Assembly (NCBI GenBank): GCA_025602915.1
Contig: JAHLJZ010000107.1
Coordinates: 1-64,000 of the forward strand
Source of the DNA: Paraphysoderma sedebokerense
Taxonomy: Eukaryota; Blastocladiomycota; Physodermatomycetes; Physodermatales; Physodermataceae
DNA length: 64,000 nucleotides
Reading direction: 5' to 3'
The position numbers and the translations under genes are program-made. The notes under the pieces were generated by a model. That model did no database searches and was not told the origin of the DNA. It worked only from the letters and a program-made list of their open reading frames with translations. This document shows, piece after piece, positions 1 through 11,805 of this stretch. Numbering within the stretch: position 1 is the first letter of the stretch; every line of letters starts with the position of its first letter.

Positions 1-1593
1 CAATGTTTTTCTCCTAAAACTGAGAATTCGCTACTAGTCGATGTGCTAATTAAGAGTGGGGGAATACTGCTCTGTAAAACTGTGGTGGCGCAAGCTTTAT
101 TATCCTTTGAGTGCGACAACCCTACTTTTGGAAGAGTGACGAACCCGTACTCTGATTTACACACTCCTGGAGGTAGTTCAGGTGGAGAAGGGGCTCTGAT
201 AGCCAAAAGAGGGGCTCAATTCGGTACGACTGACATTGCTCTACTCAGCCTTTACATTTTAGCTTTGCAATTAACGGGCCTATTCCTTGATTCGTTCATT
301 GTAGGTTTCGCATCGGATTTGGCAGGTTCCCTTCGATATCCGGCAGCTTTTTGTGGAAATTACGCTATCAAGCCATCGAGTGGCCGGCTCTCGTTGGAAA
401 ATCACTATGTTCCAGTAACTGGACAAGAAGCAATACATGTGGTGGGTACATTCACGATTGAATTCATTAAATATCGAAATTAACACATTCGACGTAGGTT
501 GCAGGACCGATTTGTCGAAGCGTCAACGATGTCGAGCTCTTAATGGACATTGTAGTATCAGCTGAACTGCACAAAGAGGATCCCCGTACATTGCCGATCC
601 CATGGAGAAAGATCAATACTCCAGAGAAATTACGTATAGGATATTATTTTGATGACGGCTTCATTCGTTCATCACCAGCATGTCAACGGGCTGTTTTAGA
701 AACCGTTTGTATCATCATTCCGAGTATTGTTATTTCAGACGTCAAGCTGACGCATTAACTATTGGCAGGTTGAATCACTGAAATTGGCTGGGCACGATGT
801 GGTTCAGATTCAGTTACCAGATATTCTCGATGCAATGAGAATAGGTTTTAACTTATTTGCCATTGAGAACATGTCTCAGGTATTCTCGGAAATGGGTTCA
901 GATCCAAAAGCTTTTTCAATGTGGATGATGGAATTGGCGATGTTTCTTCCAAAGCCGATCAAAAAGCTGGTAGGTAAATTGTCGTCTGCGCTCGGAGATG
1001 AAAAATCAGCAGTGTTCATTGAGTCCGCATACCACCATTCGGTTGTGGAATCATGGGAATGGCAGGATCGCAGGGATCAATATGAAAAGAAATTTTTAAA
1101 ATTCTGGAATGACAATTGTGATTCGAATGGGAAGGAATTAGATGCCATAATCTGGTGAATAATATTTCCTTTCCTTTTTTGGGCCGTGACCAGAATGTTG
1201 ACAAAATCTTCTGCCTCCAAAATCAGCCCTGTTCATGGAATGCCTCCTGTCCCTCATGATACTCTTCCTTGGTTGTCCTCATGCATGTCATACTCTTTCC
1301 TGTACAATGTACTTGACTATCCAGCCGGTATCATCCCTGTCACGACACTTGATCCAGAACTAGACGCGTACGATTCCTTTGTCGAAAACTCGTATTTGGA
1401 AAAACGAAATCTAGAAATTGAAAATACCGTTATTCATAAACTGATGGCTAGTCATTATGATCCTGTAAGCATGAAAGGCTTACCCATTGCCGTTCAGGTT
1501 GTTGGAAAAAAGCTGGAAGACGAGAAGACTGTACAGGTCATGAAAGTTGTCGACGAGTGCCTTAAAGCCTATAAGAACAAAGCATTTAATTGA
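1..1593 (+). CDS. Amidase-signature family hydrolase (FAAH/fungal amidase-like), 5' end outside window
   Basis: Amidase-signature enzymes hydrolyse amide bonds with a Ser-cisSer-Lys triad. The frame is open from the left edge, so the start and the catalytic-lysine segment lie upstream. Visible are LLSFECDNPTFGR, the glycine/serine signature GGSSGGEGAL (about 163-192, carrying the cis-serine) and DLAGSLRYPAAFCG (about 317-358, carrying the nucleophilic serine). About five exons can be joined through GT-AG introns; the last, from about 1231, carries PVHGMPPVPHDTLPW, a segment typical of the family, and LDYPAGIIPVT. The layout matches fungal and animal fatty-acid-amide-hydrolase-like amidases better than bacterial GatA, but the substrate cannot be told. 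An AATAAA lies at 1665-1670, 72 bases past the stop. The visible part looks intact. Confidence 0.88.
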
Positions 1594-1954
1594 TAATTAG
1601 TAATATCTTGTTAAAGATGATATGTTTTACTTTTAATTTAAATTAGTCCACACATTGGTAATCGAATAAAATTGCTCTTAATGAGTGATACTTCCATATG
1701 AATGCGTTGCGGATGATACAGAGCGACATGCATTTGAATGCTTGCTAATCCATGCAGTATTGGATTGATATTTATCTTAAAGCCGGAGAATCAAGAAGTC
1801 TTGCTACGATGCTGAAGCCTCGATCGAAGATCAAAAATACAATTTGGCGCCGTACGAAAACTTGGCCTTGGGAATTTAAACGGGGACAATATTCCTCGAC
1901 GCTATCTTTTCAGAACTACAATTCGTGAACAACACAACTGCAACCCTATAACAA
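1594..1954. other. Intergenic gap: amidase 3' end and UBR7 promoter
   Basis: This holds a polyadenylation-type AATAAA at 1665-1670 for the amidase and the upstream region of the next gene, which is on the same strand. I see no open frame or RNA gene. Confidence 0.5.
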
Positions 1955-3832
1955 ATGATGTCCTCATCCGATAAATCCGATGCAAACGTCAATCAGGACA
2001 GCAAATCCGATACTATTACTGCCCTCGATTACCTAGAGACATTCGAGGCTCAGACCAGAGAAGCCGAAGAAGCTCTTCCATACAAGTTTGACAAATGTAC
2101 TTATGATAAAGGTGCCCTTCCATGTATTGATTTCTCACTCGTCTGTTTATCATTCTCTGACATTTCAACCCACTGACAGGATACGCAACCCAAGTACGTT
2201 GGATTAATTCGCCATTCCTTGTTATCTCAAGCAGTCGATACTTGCAAGGGAAGCATAGAGTAGAACTTATAGAGTAATTGATCCTCTTTGGCATTATTTA
2301 TTTTAGCCAGTCTATGCTTGCTTGACATGCACTCCGGATAAATACAAAGGATTTTGCTACAGCTGTAGTATCATGGTAAGAGTTGACTCGACTTAGTCGG
2401 TGTACACCGAATACCGCGCCTGTTTACTTATCTAGACAAATTGCTATGTTTTAGTGCCATACCGACCATCAAGTGATAGAACTGTTCCAGAAAAGACAGT
2501 TCAAATGCGATTGCGGAGATTCTGAAATGCCGGGTTGGTTTTGCGGTTGTATGCCTGGACTTGTTATTTGTGTTCTTAACGGCATAAACCAGGGACCTGC
2601 GAATTGCAAGATAAGAAGATACTAGGAGTCAATAGTGAAAATCGATACAATCATAATTTTGCCGGCGAATATTGCTGGTGCGATGGTGTATACGATCCTG
2701 ATGAAGAAGCGGGGACCATGTTTCAATGCGCGGTTTGCCAAGATTGGTACTTAAATAAGTATTTTCTTATTCTTTAAACGGCCAATCATTTACAAGGACA
2801 TTTCTGTGTCGTCTCATGCTTGCAGGTATCACGACCGATGTATTTCCGAGAAGTCGCCTATTCCGTCTCTAGATCTATTTGATGAATTCATTTGCGAAAG
2901 TTGTGTTGACAAGTATCCAGTATTACTGGATTACTCTCGATTGACCCGGGATTTTCTTCCACCTACACTTCCTATATCCGAATCTACCGAGAGTGAGAAA
3001 AAGTCTGCAGTGGAATCACAGAGTACCGGCGGCGAAGAAGTCGATCGAGACCCAGCGTCTGATGGCAAGGAAACCACAGACGCTCCGTCGTCATCAACGC
3101 CTGAAAAGTTTAAACGTTTAAATTCTTCTACCCCCGGTACAAGCGAAAGAACTCCCAAACGCCAAAAGCAATGTCCATCATCTGGCGTTGCTTCACCATC
3201 TATTGTTGCTAGTTCCCCAACTTCAGCAGCCCATACGGATTCCGACTTTCACTCGGATCCTCCAGAAATCGATATTGAAAACGGAAATATAGCTTGTAAG
3301 AGATCAAAGCTAAACTCAAATCTTAGTGACGAAGTTGAAGTGAAAGCTGAACCGAGGAACTTGTTTTGCGTGGATGGATGGAGACAGAAATTATGCCAGT
3401 GCAATGAGGTAATTTTTTTCATGAAGAATCGTTTGCAAATGGCTTCATCTTGAACTGAGTGTGCCACTTAATAGTGCCGTGATTTATTTGAGTCGTTAGG
3501 CATTGGATTCCTTCTCTATGAAGAGGAAGTGGTTGAGTTTGAGAAAGACGACGATGCTGGTGAGTTTATTTTTCGTAATCATTCTCCGCTGGATGCCTTG
3601 TAACGACTTCCTCTTAGGATCGTCGCTTTACGAATCTGGTCTTACTGCTCTTGGAAGAATGGATCGAGTGCAAGCGATCGAGGGGATCAAAATGGTGGAC
3701 GCGTTGGGTTGTAAGTTGAAGGAATGGTTGCGCGGATTCGCTGATAGAGGCGAGGTAGTGACTGAGGATGCTGTGAAGCAGTTTTGGAGCAGAATGGCGG
3801 AGGAGAGGGAGGAAGCGAGACAGCTATTGTGA
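1955..3832 (+). CDS. UBR7/Mlo2-type UBR-box and PHD-finger protein
   Basis: Putative E3 ubiquitin ligase of the UBR7 (animal) / Mlo2 (fission yeast) family, normally nuclear. Eight exons join into about 451 residues, close to the usual 400-450. The order is an acidic N-terminus, a UBR box (YACLTCTPDKYKGFCYSCS, CHTDHQVIELFQKRQFKCDCG), a PHD-like finger (YCWCDGVYDPDEEAGTMFQC, CAVCQDWYHDRCI, FICESC), a low-complexity serine/proline-rich middle and a conserved C-terminal helix region (SSLYESGLTALGRMDRVQ). The start at 1955 is the first ATG and is followed at once by a second. Exon 2 is only 14 nt (2180-2193) and is needed to keep the frame and to encode GYATQ just before the first UBR-box cysteines. 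An AATAAA at 3888-3893 follows the stop. Confidence 0.9.
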
Positions 3833-4267
3833 CGCAGGACGCATAACTGAATAGTACAAAATCCTGGGAAGCCAGACCTAACCTTCTAATAAATGAAAAT
3901 CCATGAGCAATCGTCAATCATGAACATAGCTGGTAAGGGCAGTAGTCCCAATGTCGCTCTATGTATTCGGACCATATACCACAATAAAAGCTGGGTACGA
4001 TATTTCACCAGAGCAAAACAGTAATGCATTAATACGTCCGCCAAAGGGAAATATGAATGAACAGTATCAATAAATCCACCAAAGATAAATATCAATATTA
4101 ATTAATATTCATGTCACGCGTTCAATGGAAATGGTCAGTCCGAGTTCCCGTGACGGAATGAGCAGCGAAATTGGCATCGGAGATTGGAATTGACATGGAG
4201 AATTGATGAATTATTAAAGTAATAGTACTAATTTAGTGTGTAATTTGGATATAGGACACAGGAAATC
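3833..4267. other. Intergenic gap
   Basis: AT-rich spacer between two plus-strand genes, holding an AATAAA at 3888-3893 for the upstream gene and presumably the promoter of the lipase. No coding frame or repeat was recognised. Confidence 0.5.
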
Positions 4268-6011
4268 ATGAATTGCAACCATCTAATAATCATTGCGCTC
4301 CTCCTCTTGTCGCTTTCGTCGCATTCGACTCCATCCCCGTCCTCCCAACGCCCTTTTCTCTTTGACCCAAACTCGGAACCAGAGTCTCCATCGCAGCAAT
4401 TTCCCCCTCCCTCCGCAGAATGGATCCCAGAATGGTCTTCTCATCTTGTCCATACCATCGAGAAATTCGCTAAACGTTGGAATCGCTTCGGTACCTTCGA
4501 GAATTGCAGCTCTATTCCGATTCCAAGCTTTGACTGCGATGTCGAGCAATTCGAGTTTGATGATGGTCTCAGCGACATGGAAAGAAATGCAGATAAAGTG
4601 AGACCCGTGGTATGTGGACTTTGGCTATTCTTGAATACTTGCAGTTCAATACAAATCTGAGCAAATGGAAGGACTCTTGTGGGTTCCGTGCGGCCCGCAA
4701 TTAGTCAATATTATTTGTTATTTATACTGATATATCTTTGAATTGCTATATTCATGTTTCAGTGTTCTGTTTTCAACTGACTAATGAGATGAATATGACT
4801 TTATTGCTTGAATGATTTAGGACATCAAACTTATCGCTTCTCTTGGAGATTCGATAACTGCCGGATTCGGCATGATCACAGGTGCATTTTTGACATTCTC
4901 ATTCCCATAGCTTCCTAATGCGCTTTCATTGACCTGAACATGGATGGATTATTGAAAACAATAAAGGTCGTCCTCCGTTGTCAAAGATATTAGAGTACCG
5001 CGGAAAAGTCTTTTCAATCGGAACCGATGTCGGTGAACTCACTATTCCGAATCTCCTGAAATTATACAATCCGAAAGTTATTGGGGCTAGTACAGGTGTG
5101 ACACTGCCACTGTCGGAGGGCAAAGATTTGAATCGTGCTGTAAGTATTCGCTTTTCGACATACCTCCTGCCTTTTTCCTGGACGTTAGCTGACCGCTTGT
5201 TCTTCTGTGTTCCGTGTCATAGATTTCTGGGTCACGAAGTAATTCCCTCCAACGAGAAGCACAGTCTCTCCTGACTCTCCTTTCCATTCCTCCGTATTCG
5301 CTTCACAAAAAGTCATGGAAAATGATCACAGTACTGATTGGTGCTAATAACTTATGTCGAGCATGTGTTCCGAATTCTAATGACGCGGATGCAGATTTAT
5401 TTGAAAACGATTTGAGAGATAGTTTATTGCTTTTGAGAAATGGCTTGCAAAAGACGATTGTTAATGTCTTGGGGCTGTTTAATGTATGTAGTGTTCTAAA
5501 TTTATGTTTGATGACAGTCCGCTGCTTTCGATGGAACCTAACATTTGATACATGATAGGTATCACAAGTATATACTGCAGCCGAAAATTCAGAATCCGCG
5601 TACTGCCAACGTCTATTATCTCATTTTCCATTCTGTCCTTGTCTTACGCCCAATACAACACACCACGAAATGATGGATTCACTTTCTATTATTTTCAACC
5701 AGAGAATCAAAAAAGTTGTCTCTGAGTTTCGGGGTCTTCATGATTTCGGCGTCCGATATGATGATGCCTTGGTGGCGACAAATGTTTCGCAATATTCTAA
5801 CATTGACGGAATAGAGGGCGGAAATGGAGGAGAAGAAATGTTGAGTAAATTAGATTGCTTCCATCCGAATATCTGTGCTAACAAGGTGATGACTGTTCAA
5901 GTATGGAATGGATTGTGGACTCAGCGGAGAGATCGGGAAGGAGACAGTCAAAAAGAAACGGACCTGTCGTGGAAGTGCCCTGGTAAAGGAAATATGTATA
6001 TCAAATTGTGA
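4268..6011 (+). CDS. Secreted GDSL/SGNH hydrolase, phospholipase B1-like
   Basis: A lipid esterase of the SGNH superfamily, nearest to the phospholipase-B-like branch. The ATG at 4268 begins a signal peptide (MNCNHLIIIALLLLSLSSHS), so the product should be secreted or membrane-associated. After several short introns the family blocks appear in order: block I SLGDSITAGFG (nucleophilic serine, near 4845), the block II region TDVGELTIPNLLKLYNP, block III IGANNLC (near 5340; oxyanion asparagine) and block V DCFHPN (near 5850; Asp and His of the triad). Phospholipase B1 proteins share the ITVLIGANNLC-type block and a C-terminal half that includes FCPCL. All catalytic residues are present. Exact splice sites were inferred by eye, and substrate preference cannot be read. 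Confidence 0.85.
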
Positions 6012-6679
6012 ATTTGTGAGATGTTGCTCAGTGATTTTCTCTCCAGCCGCCTAGTTTAAATGAACCTTCTGTTGTATTAAATCGACAATGTTGAATAGCG
6101 AAATGAATGTGGAACAACGTCAATTGTTGGAATAATTTATATATTCAAATTAAATTGATTCCTTGAAGATTAATATATACTTAATTATAATCACGGTTTT
6201 ATCAGGACAAGTTTTCCCTGGCCGATCCCTTTGAGGACCTGGGTAAACATCATAAAAAAAGAAAGGGACGCTGAAGTCCATTTGCGAAATAATTTATATA
6301 CGTTCTGCATGCATACAATTAAAATGCACGGATAGAAGCAATTTAAGTATAATCAAAAGTATTGTAATTTTGGATGGTAAATATGCGTCCCGATTAAATT
6401 AAACGCCGGGTCTCCCGAATTCCCGATTGAACGGAATTTCAGTTCGAATGCTTTTCTATTGAGGATTGCATCAAAAGTCATATATTAAACCCATCGGCCT
6501 CTGTCTTCTATCCACTCTCTGCTGAATTCACTTAGTGTTTGAGTTGCTGTTATTGTTGTTGCTTATTCCCACTGTAATTCTCTCGACAAAATTCGCCCTC
6601 CCGCCGCTGCGTTCAATTTAAATACCATTCCCTGCCATCCCCGAACCTCGCGCAATCCAGTTATTTGGCCGAAACAAAC
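6012..6679. other. Intergenic gap, SLA1 upstream region
   Basis: A 668-base spacer, AT-rich in its first half and more pyrimidine-rich near 6540-6660 just before the SLA1 start, which fits a core promoter and leader. No other open frame or RNA gene was recognised. Confidence 0.45.
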
Positions 6680-9600
6680 ATGCAGCCAATACAGATATTG
6701 CAAACTCTATACGACTATACGGCGCAGAATGACGATGAGCTGTCTTTTTACGAAAACCAGTTGTTGTATGTGTTGGAAATAGAAGACGATGAATGGGCTA
6801 AATGTTTAATGAAAGTCCCAAACGAGGAAAATAGAGTGGGAGCGGTACCAAGAAGTTATCTCGGCGAGGTTTGTAATTGTCTTCTAATTTCTATTGCTTC
6901 TTGAAATGCATGATAGTTGTATAGTATTTTTGGCAACTCGGTTGCATTTTAAAACCAATGTTTATGTCGTGACCTGGAAAAGTTATACTCTTCCTTGAAA
7001 CAATAGCTACGGTAAATGATACAACCCCGCTGAAGTTATAACCGTTCTAATTTCCTGGTATATTTCCTTTTGTTATGATTACATTTCCGACCTTGGCAAA
7101 CATGACCATGCCACGAATACATTTCGCCACATTTCCAGCCGGAACCTCTGTATCACGCCGTCGCTTTATATGACTATACCGCTCAAACAGATGACGAGTT
7201 GACAATATATGAGAATTCTCAGTTAGAAGTGCTGGATGAAGAAGACGACGAGTGGTTGTTGGTTCAAATGCGGACAGATGAAGGAGTTTACTTTGGTGTG
7301 GTCCCAAAAAGTTATGTTTCCTCCGACAGCAATGGCAACACCGCCGCATCGAATGGCGATGATGTTAATGGTGCCGCTATTGATGATAGTCAAACATATG
7401 TAAATGGGACGAGTCCAACAAATGTGCCCCAAATACAGATAACAGATGAAGTCATTCCGAACGATATTTTGTCGATTCCTGTTATGGTAAGAATAATAAG
7501 GCAACTTTCGTTCAGGAGATCAATGGGTTTAAATTAATTGAAATTTAGGAAGTGGTTAATAAGAAGAAAAAGAAAACTGGAAGATCCGGTGTCCTTGGCA
7601 TCGGAACAGATGGGTGTCTGTACTTCGCTGATAAAGTCACTGGGGTTTGTGTCTTGCGTTCTGAACTCGTACCCATTCGTGATTAATTCATCTCTCATTG
7701 CATTGCAGTCGATATTGTCGAAATACGACGCCAATACGCTCAGCAAGTACAATTTCAAATCGAAAGAGAAGATTTTAAAATTGGAGTTTTCCGGCCAGAC
7801 TGTTGAATTTCTATGCGAAAATAAAGTCGACGCTGAATCCTTGGTTAAACAGATTGGAGATGTCACTGGGAAGCAGGAGGTAAGATGGATGAGGTTCTTA
7901 ATATATACTCTGATCGTGCTGACGTGTAACTTCCAAACAGTCTGGTGGGTCGAAATGGTTCGGTAGTGTAAAAAAATCAAAATCTCAGCAATCACAGTTA
8001 AGTGAGCTTGGCAAAGATAGCTCAGGCAAAGACGGCTCAAATTCAAGTTTACCGAAAGCACAAGTCAATCAAACTCCTACCACCACATCCCCGGTCGTTC
8101 TTCCTTCACCGCCCATTCCTGTCCCTGTCCCCGTTGCCGTTGTCAAACCAACGCCATCTTATGTAGCATCTTCGGCCGCTCCCCCGCCAATCGCCCCATC
8201 TCCCGCTTTGCTTGCCGGCGGCAACCCACCTAAAATTGCCACTGCGCTCTACGATTTTGAACCAGGAGCGGATGAAGAATTGGATATTCGCGAAGGTGAG
8301 AATTTAATTGTGATTGACGATTCAGATGAAAGTTGGTGGAAAGTCAAAATTGTCAGCAGCAAAAAGGATAGAAGCGGTAGAGAAGGTTTTGTACCGAGTA
8401 GCTATGTCGAACTGAAAGCTGCCGCTGCTGTGGCGAAACCGCAACCTGATGATTCGAATGCTCGAGAGGAAGAAACGCGACGCAGGATGCAAGAAGAAGA
8501 AGATCGAAGGAGGGAGGAAGAACGTCGACGAATACAAGAGGAAGATAGGCGGAGGAAAATGGAAGAAGAAGCTGTCAGACAAGCTGCAGCTCAGCCGCCG
8601 GCATTACCGACCAGAAAGGCATCAACGTCGAGCACAGCTAGTTCTAAAAGCAGCGGGCCCCCTAAACTGCCAACCAGATCTGCGAAGAAACCGAGTGATA
8701 CTGCTGCTCCTCCTCCATTAGCTCGTACGTTTTCCTTTGTAGCCTTTCCATCTTTTCGTCTTGGATTGCAGTCTAACATCCTTTATTAAGCTCGACCGGT
8801 TTCAGTCGCAAGTAACCGTGGCGTTACATCGCCAACTTCACCAGTGGCGGTGCCACCTCCCACCCTTCCGAAACCAGAGAGGAAAAAGAGCTTGAAAGAT
8901 GATCAAACCACTAAAGCAGCTGTACCAACGGATTCATCCGCCAAGAAACGTTAGTATTCTATTTCTGTAGTTCAATGTTTTAATTTTGTATGTTTGTTTT
9001 CGGTTGGACTAGTAACTGATATGCACTTGATGAAGTAGTTCCTGACCCAGCAAAAGTGCGACCATGGCTTGACGCTAGCGGCACTCATTCAGTAGAAGCC
9101 GAATTCTTGGACTTTGAAGATGGCAAAGTGAAGCTTTTTAAAACAAACGGTATTAAGATTAACGTTCCCATCGACAAGTTATCTCCGGAAGATCAAGAGA
9201 TTGTATATCGATTGAAGGGAATTCCCATGCCGAAAGCGGCTACCCCCGCTGTCGCTGTATCTACTGTCGCCGCCACCGTGAACTCTCCTCCGCCATTAGC
9301 TACCAAACCCGCGACACCTAATGTCAGTTCTCCGGCTTCGTCCAACAGCGTTACTGGAACCGTTTATAATAATTTCGATTGGTATGATTATCTGACAAAA
9401 ATCGGTATCTCTCATACAGATGCCATGGTTTATAGTCGGAAATTTGTGCAAGAAAGAATGGACTCGACTATTTTACCAGATTTAACTCGTGACGTACTGA
9501 AAGGACTGGAAGTTGCAGAAGGTGACATTATTCGCATTCGTAAAGCGGTTGACCGGGCTTCCGGCGTCACTAGTCCGCCAGCAATACATATGACAGGATC

Positions 9601-11361
9601 AAGCAATGTCACTACGCCGTCTGTCGACCCCAAAATAGCAGAACGTGAAAAGCAACTTCAAGCGAAGAATTTAGAAAGAATTGATTCGTATGTCGCCGCC
9701 AAGCTTCAGAGTCAAGAGGTCAGTACTGCATTAATGGAGAAGCAGCAACAGATTTTGAGAGATGAGCAGTTGGCGAGAGAATTACATCAGAAAGAAATGA
9801 TGGCTATGAAGTCAGGGCAGGGTGGAAGTGTATCCAAATCAACATCATCTTCGTTATTGAACAAATCTGATAGCTTCAAATCAAAGAGTACAGACTTCAT
9901 TTTTTTAGTCTTCTTCTATGAAATGTATAATAACCATTTCCCTCTTCTCTAGCCTCCGGCACCCCCGTAGTCACTTCTGAAGCAATGTCAGAAATTCAAC
10001 AACGATTAACTTCAACTTCATTATCATCCCAACCGTCTTCCAATTTTGCATCATCTTCACCCGCCAACCGCCCGATGTCAGCGATGTCTAATGTCTCATC
10101 CCTAACAAACACATCGTCTTCTGCCATTTCATTCCCTGTCTCTTTTGACTCCAACAGAAGCAACTCTTCAGTTACTTCACCGCCACTGTCGCAACAATCC
10201 GGTTCTACGAACATGAATTTTGCAAACTTTTCAACCCAATCCTTTACACCCCCGGTAAATCAGCCACCGCGACCGTTGCCACCATCTCTCATCCCGACTC
10301 CTGTACCAGGTAATCCTGCTCAAGGGTTTGTCCCGACCAACCCGAATCAAGTACCCACACTGGCAGGATCTGATCCTAATGTGCGCCCAATGATGCCAAG
10401 GGCGATGAATACAGGGATGGGTCCTAATCCGAATATGAATATGAACATGAACCGACCCAACATGATGCCTAATCAAATGCCGCATAGTAATAGTATTGAT
10501 TCGTTGTCATCTGTTGGCGCCCGAGGTCTTGATAGAAATATCTCGTCAAGTATGGGAACCATCAATAGTAATTTAAGTGCTTCAAGTATGGGTAGTTTAC
10601 GTAGCGCCAATAGTATGGGCAATGTAAATGCTCCTCCTGGCTCTTTTGGTCCTACGGGCCCTGGCAATATGAATATGGGACCAGGTGTAGGAAATGTACC
10701 AGTAACAGTGAGCTCTTCTGGTAGAGGCGCAAATTGGATGAATGCTAGTATGTTTATCCTCAATTATGATGTTTCCTTCTATATTGCTCACGAAGCCTGT
10801 TTTCTCTTGGTTCTCATGACTCACCCAGCCCCCGATAACCCGTTCGGTATTGGCAGACCTCAAACTCAACAGCCGGGTCAAATGCAAATGGGCCAAGCAG
10901 GAATGAATCCGATGATGAATACCGGAATGAATATGCAACGACCCATGATGGCCGGGTTTGCTGGAAATCGTACGATGTCGCCTCATTGTGTTTAGTCATA
11001 GCCGATGCAAAGCTAATGTAGATCTTCTAGCAAATCCAGGTGACCGTTACTCTATCTTCAAGGAAGTCGATCCAGCTGCGCCAAGTATATTTAACAATAA
11101 AGGTATCGTCAAGATGAAAATTCGGACTGTCACAGATAAACCTTTAATTGTAATTAATCAATTCCCATAGGTGACTTTTCAGGTATGAACAATGTCGGTG
11201 GCGCATGGCAACCTCCTGTGCCTAATCCCATGATGATGAACAACCCACAAATGATGAACATGAACATGCAAAATCAAAATATGGGCCAAGGACAGGGCCA
11301 GAATCAGTTTGCGGGATATAATCAGAGACAGGTTGGTTCCGTTTTTTATGGGATTTTTTAG
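6680..11361 (+). CDS. SLA1: Sla1-type endocytic actin-assembly adaptor (three SH3 domains, SHD1, SHD2/SAM)
   Basis: Sla1 links cargo and clathrin adaptors to Arp2/3 actin assembly at cortical patches. The ATG at 6680 opens directly into SH3-1 (LQTLYDYTAQNDDELSFYEN). SH3-2 begins near 7141 (AVALYDYTAQTDDELTIYEN) and SH3-3 near 8230 (IATALYDFEPGADEELDIRE). Between SH3-2 and SH3-3 is the conserved LYFADKVTG...SILSKYD region. A charged coiled coil lies at about 8450-8580. SHD1 (RPWLDASGTHSVEAEFLDF, from 9059), which in yeast binds NPFxD sorting signals, is followed by the SAM-like SHD2 (FDWYDYLTKIGISHTDAM, near 9370). The tail is rich in Asn, Met, Pro and Ser and ends with the family-like DRYSIFKEVD and APSIF. 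The 3' end is uncertain: read-through stops at 11361, whereas a splice to 11419 would end in Trp-stop at 11424. AATAAA is at 11450-11455. Confidence 0.92.
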
Positions 11362-11805
11362 ACGCTTTTTTTGCTGAATTATTTCCATTTGAATCTAATT
11401 TATTGAAAACATACGCAGTGGTAAACTGATACCCTTAGTGTATACATCGAATAAATTGGTTTTAATTGATGAGCATGCGGCGGGTTTTTATTGACATTTC
11501 TCCGAAAATGTTAGTTATTGATATGTATGTTCAAATCTCAGGGAAAAATCATTAAATCAATAATAAATCTGTGTTGCATTGAATGACAACAAATATACTT
11601 CGCGTGGTGAAGTTACAATTGGCCCTCTTGTCCCTGACTTTTTCTCTCAAAAGCTGCCACCAACGACAAGGTTTTGCATTAGTCACATATCAGAAAATAT
11701 TCCTCATAAATTAGCTATCGGTACAATGCTCTATCCACGAAATAGTATTCCATTTGTGGCCAGCTATCCCAATTAAGCATCTATTATTACTGTTTGGTAT
11801 TCGAC
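11362..11805. other. Intergenic gap
   Basis: Holds the SLA1 3' untranslated region with AATAAA at 11450-11455, a possible two-codon last exon at 11419-11424, and the upstream region of the first 7TM gene. The short open frame at 11579-11776 lacks an ATG start and any recognisable motif. Confidence 0.45.

Noticed and set aside
8322-8582. Phe/Ser-rich minus-strand frame opposite SLA1
   Set aside because: Antisense shadow of the Glu/Arg-rich coiled coil of Sla1.
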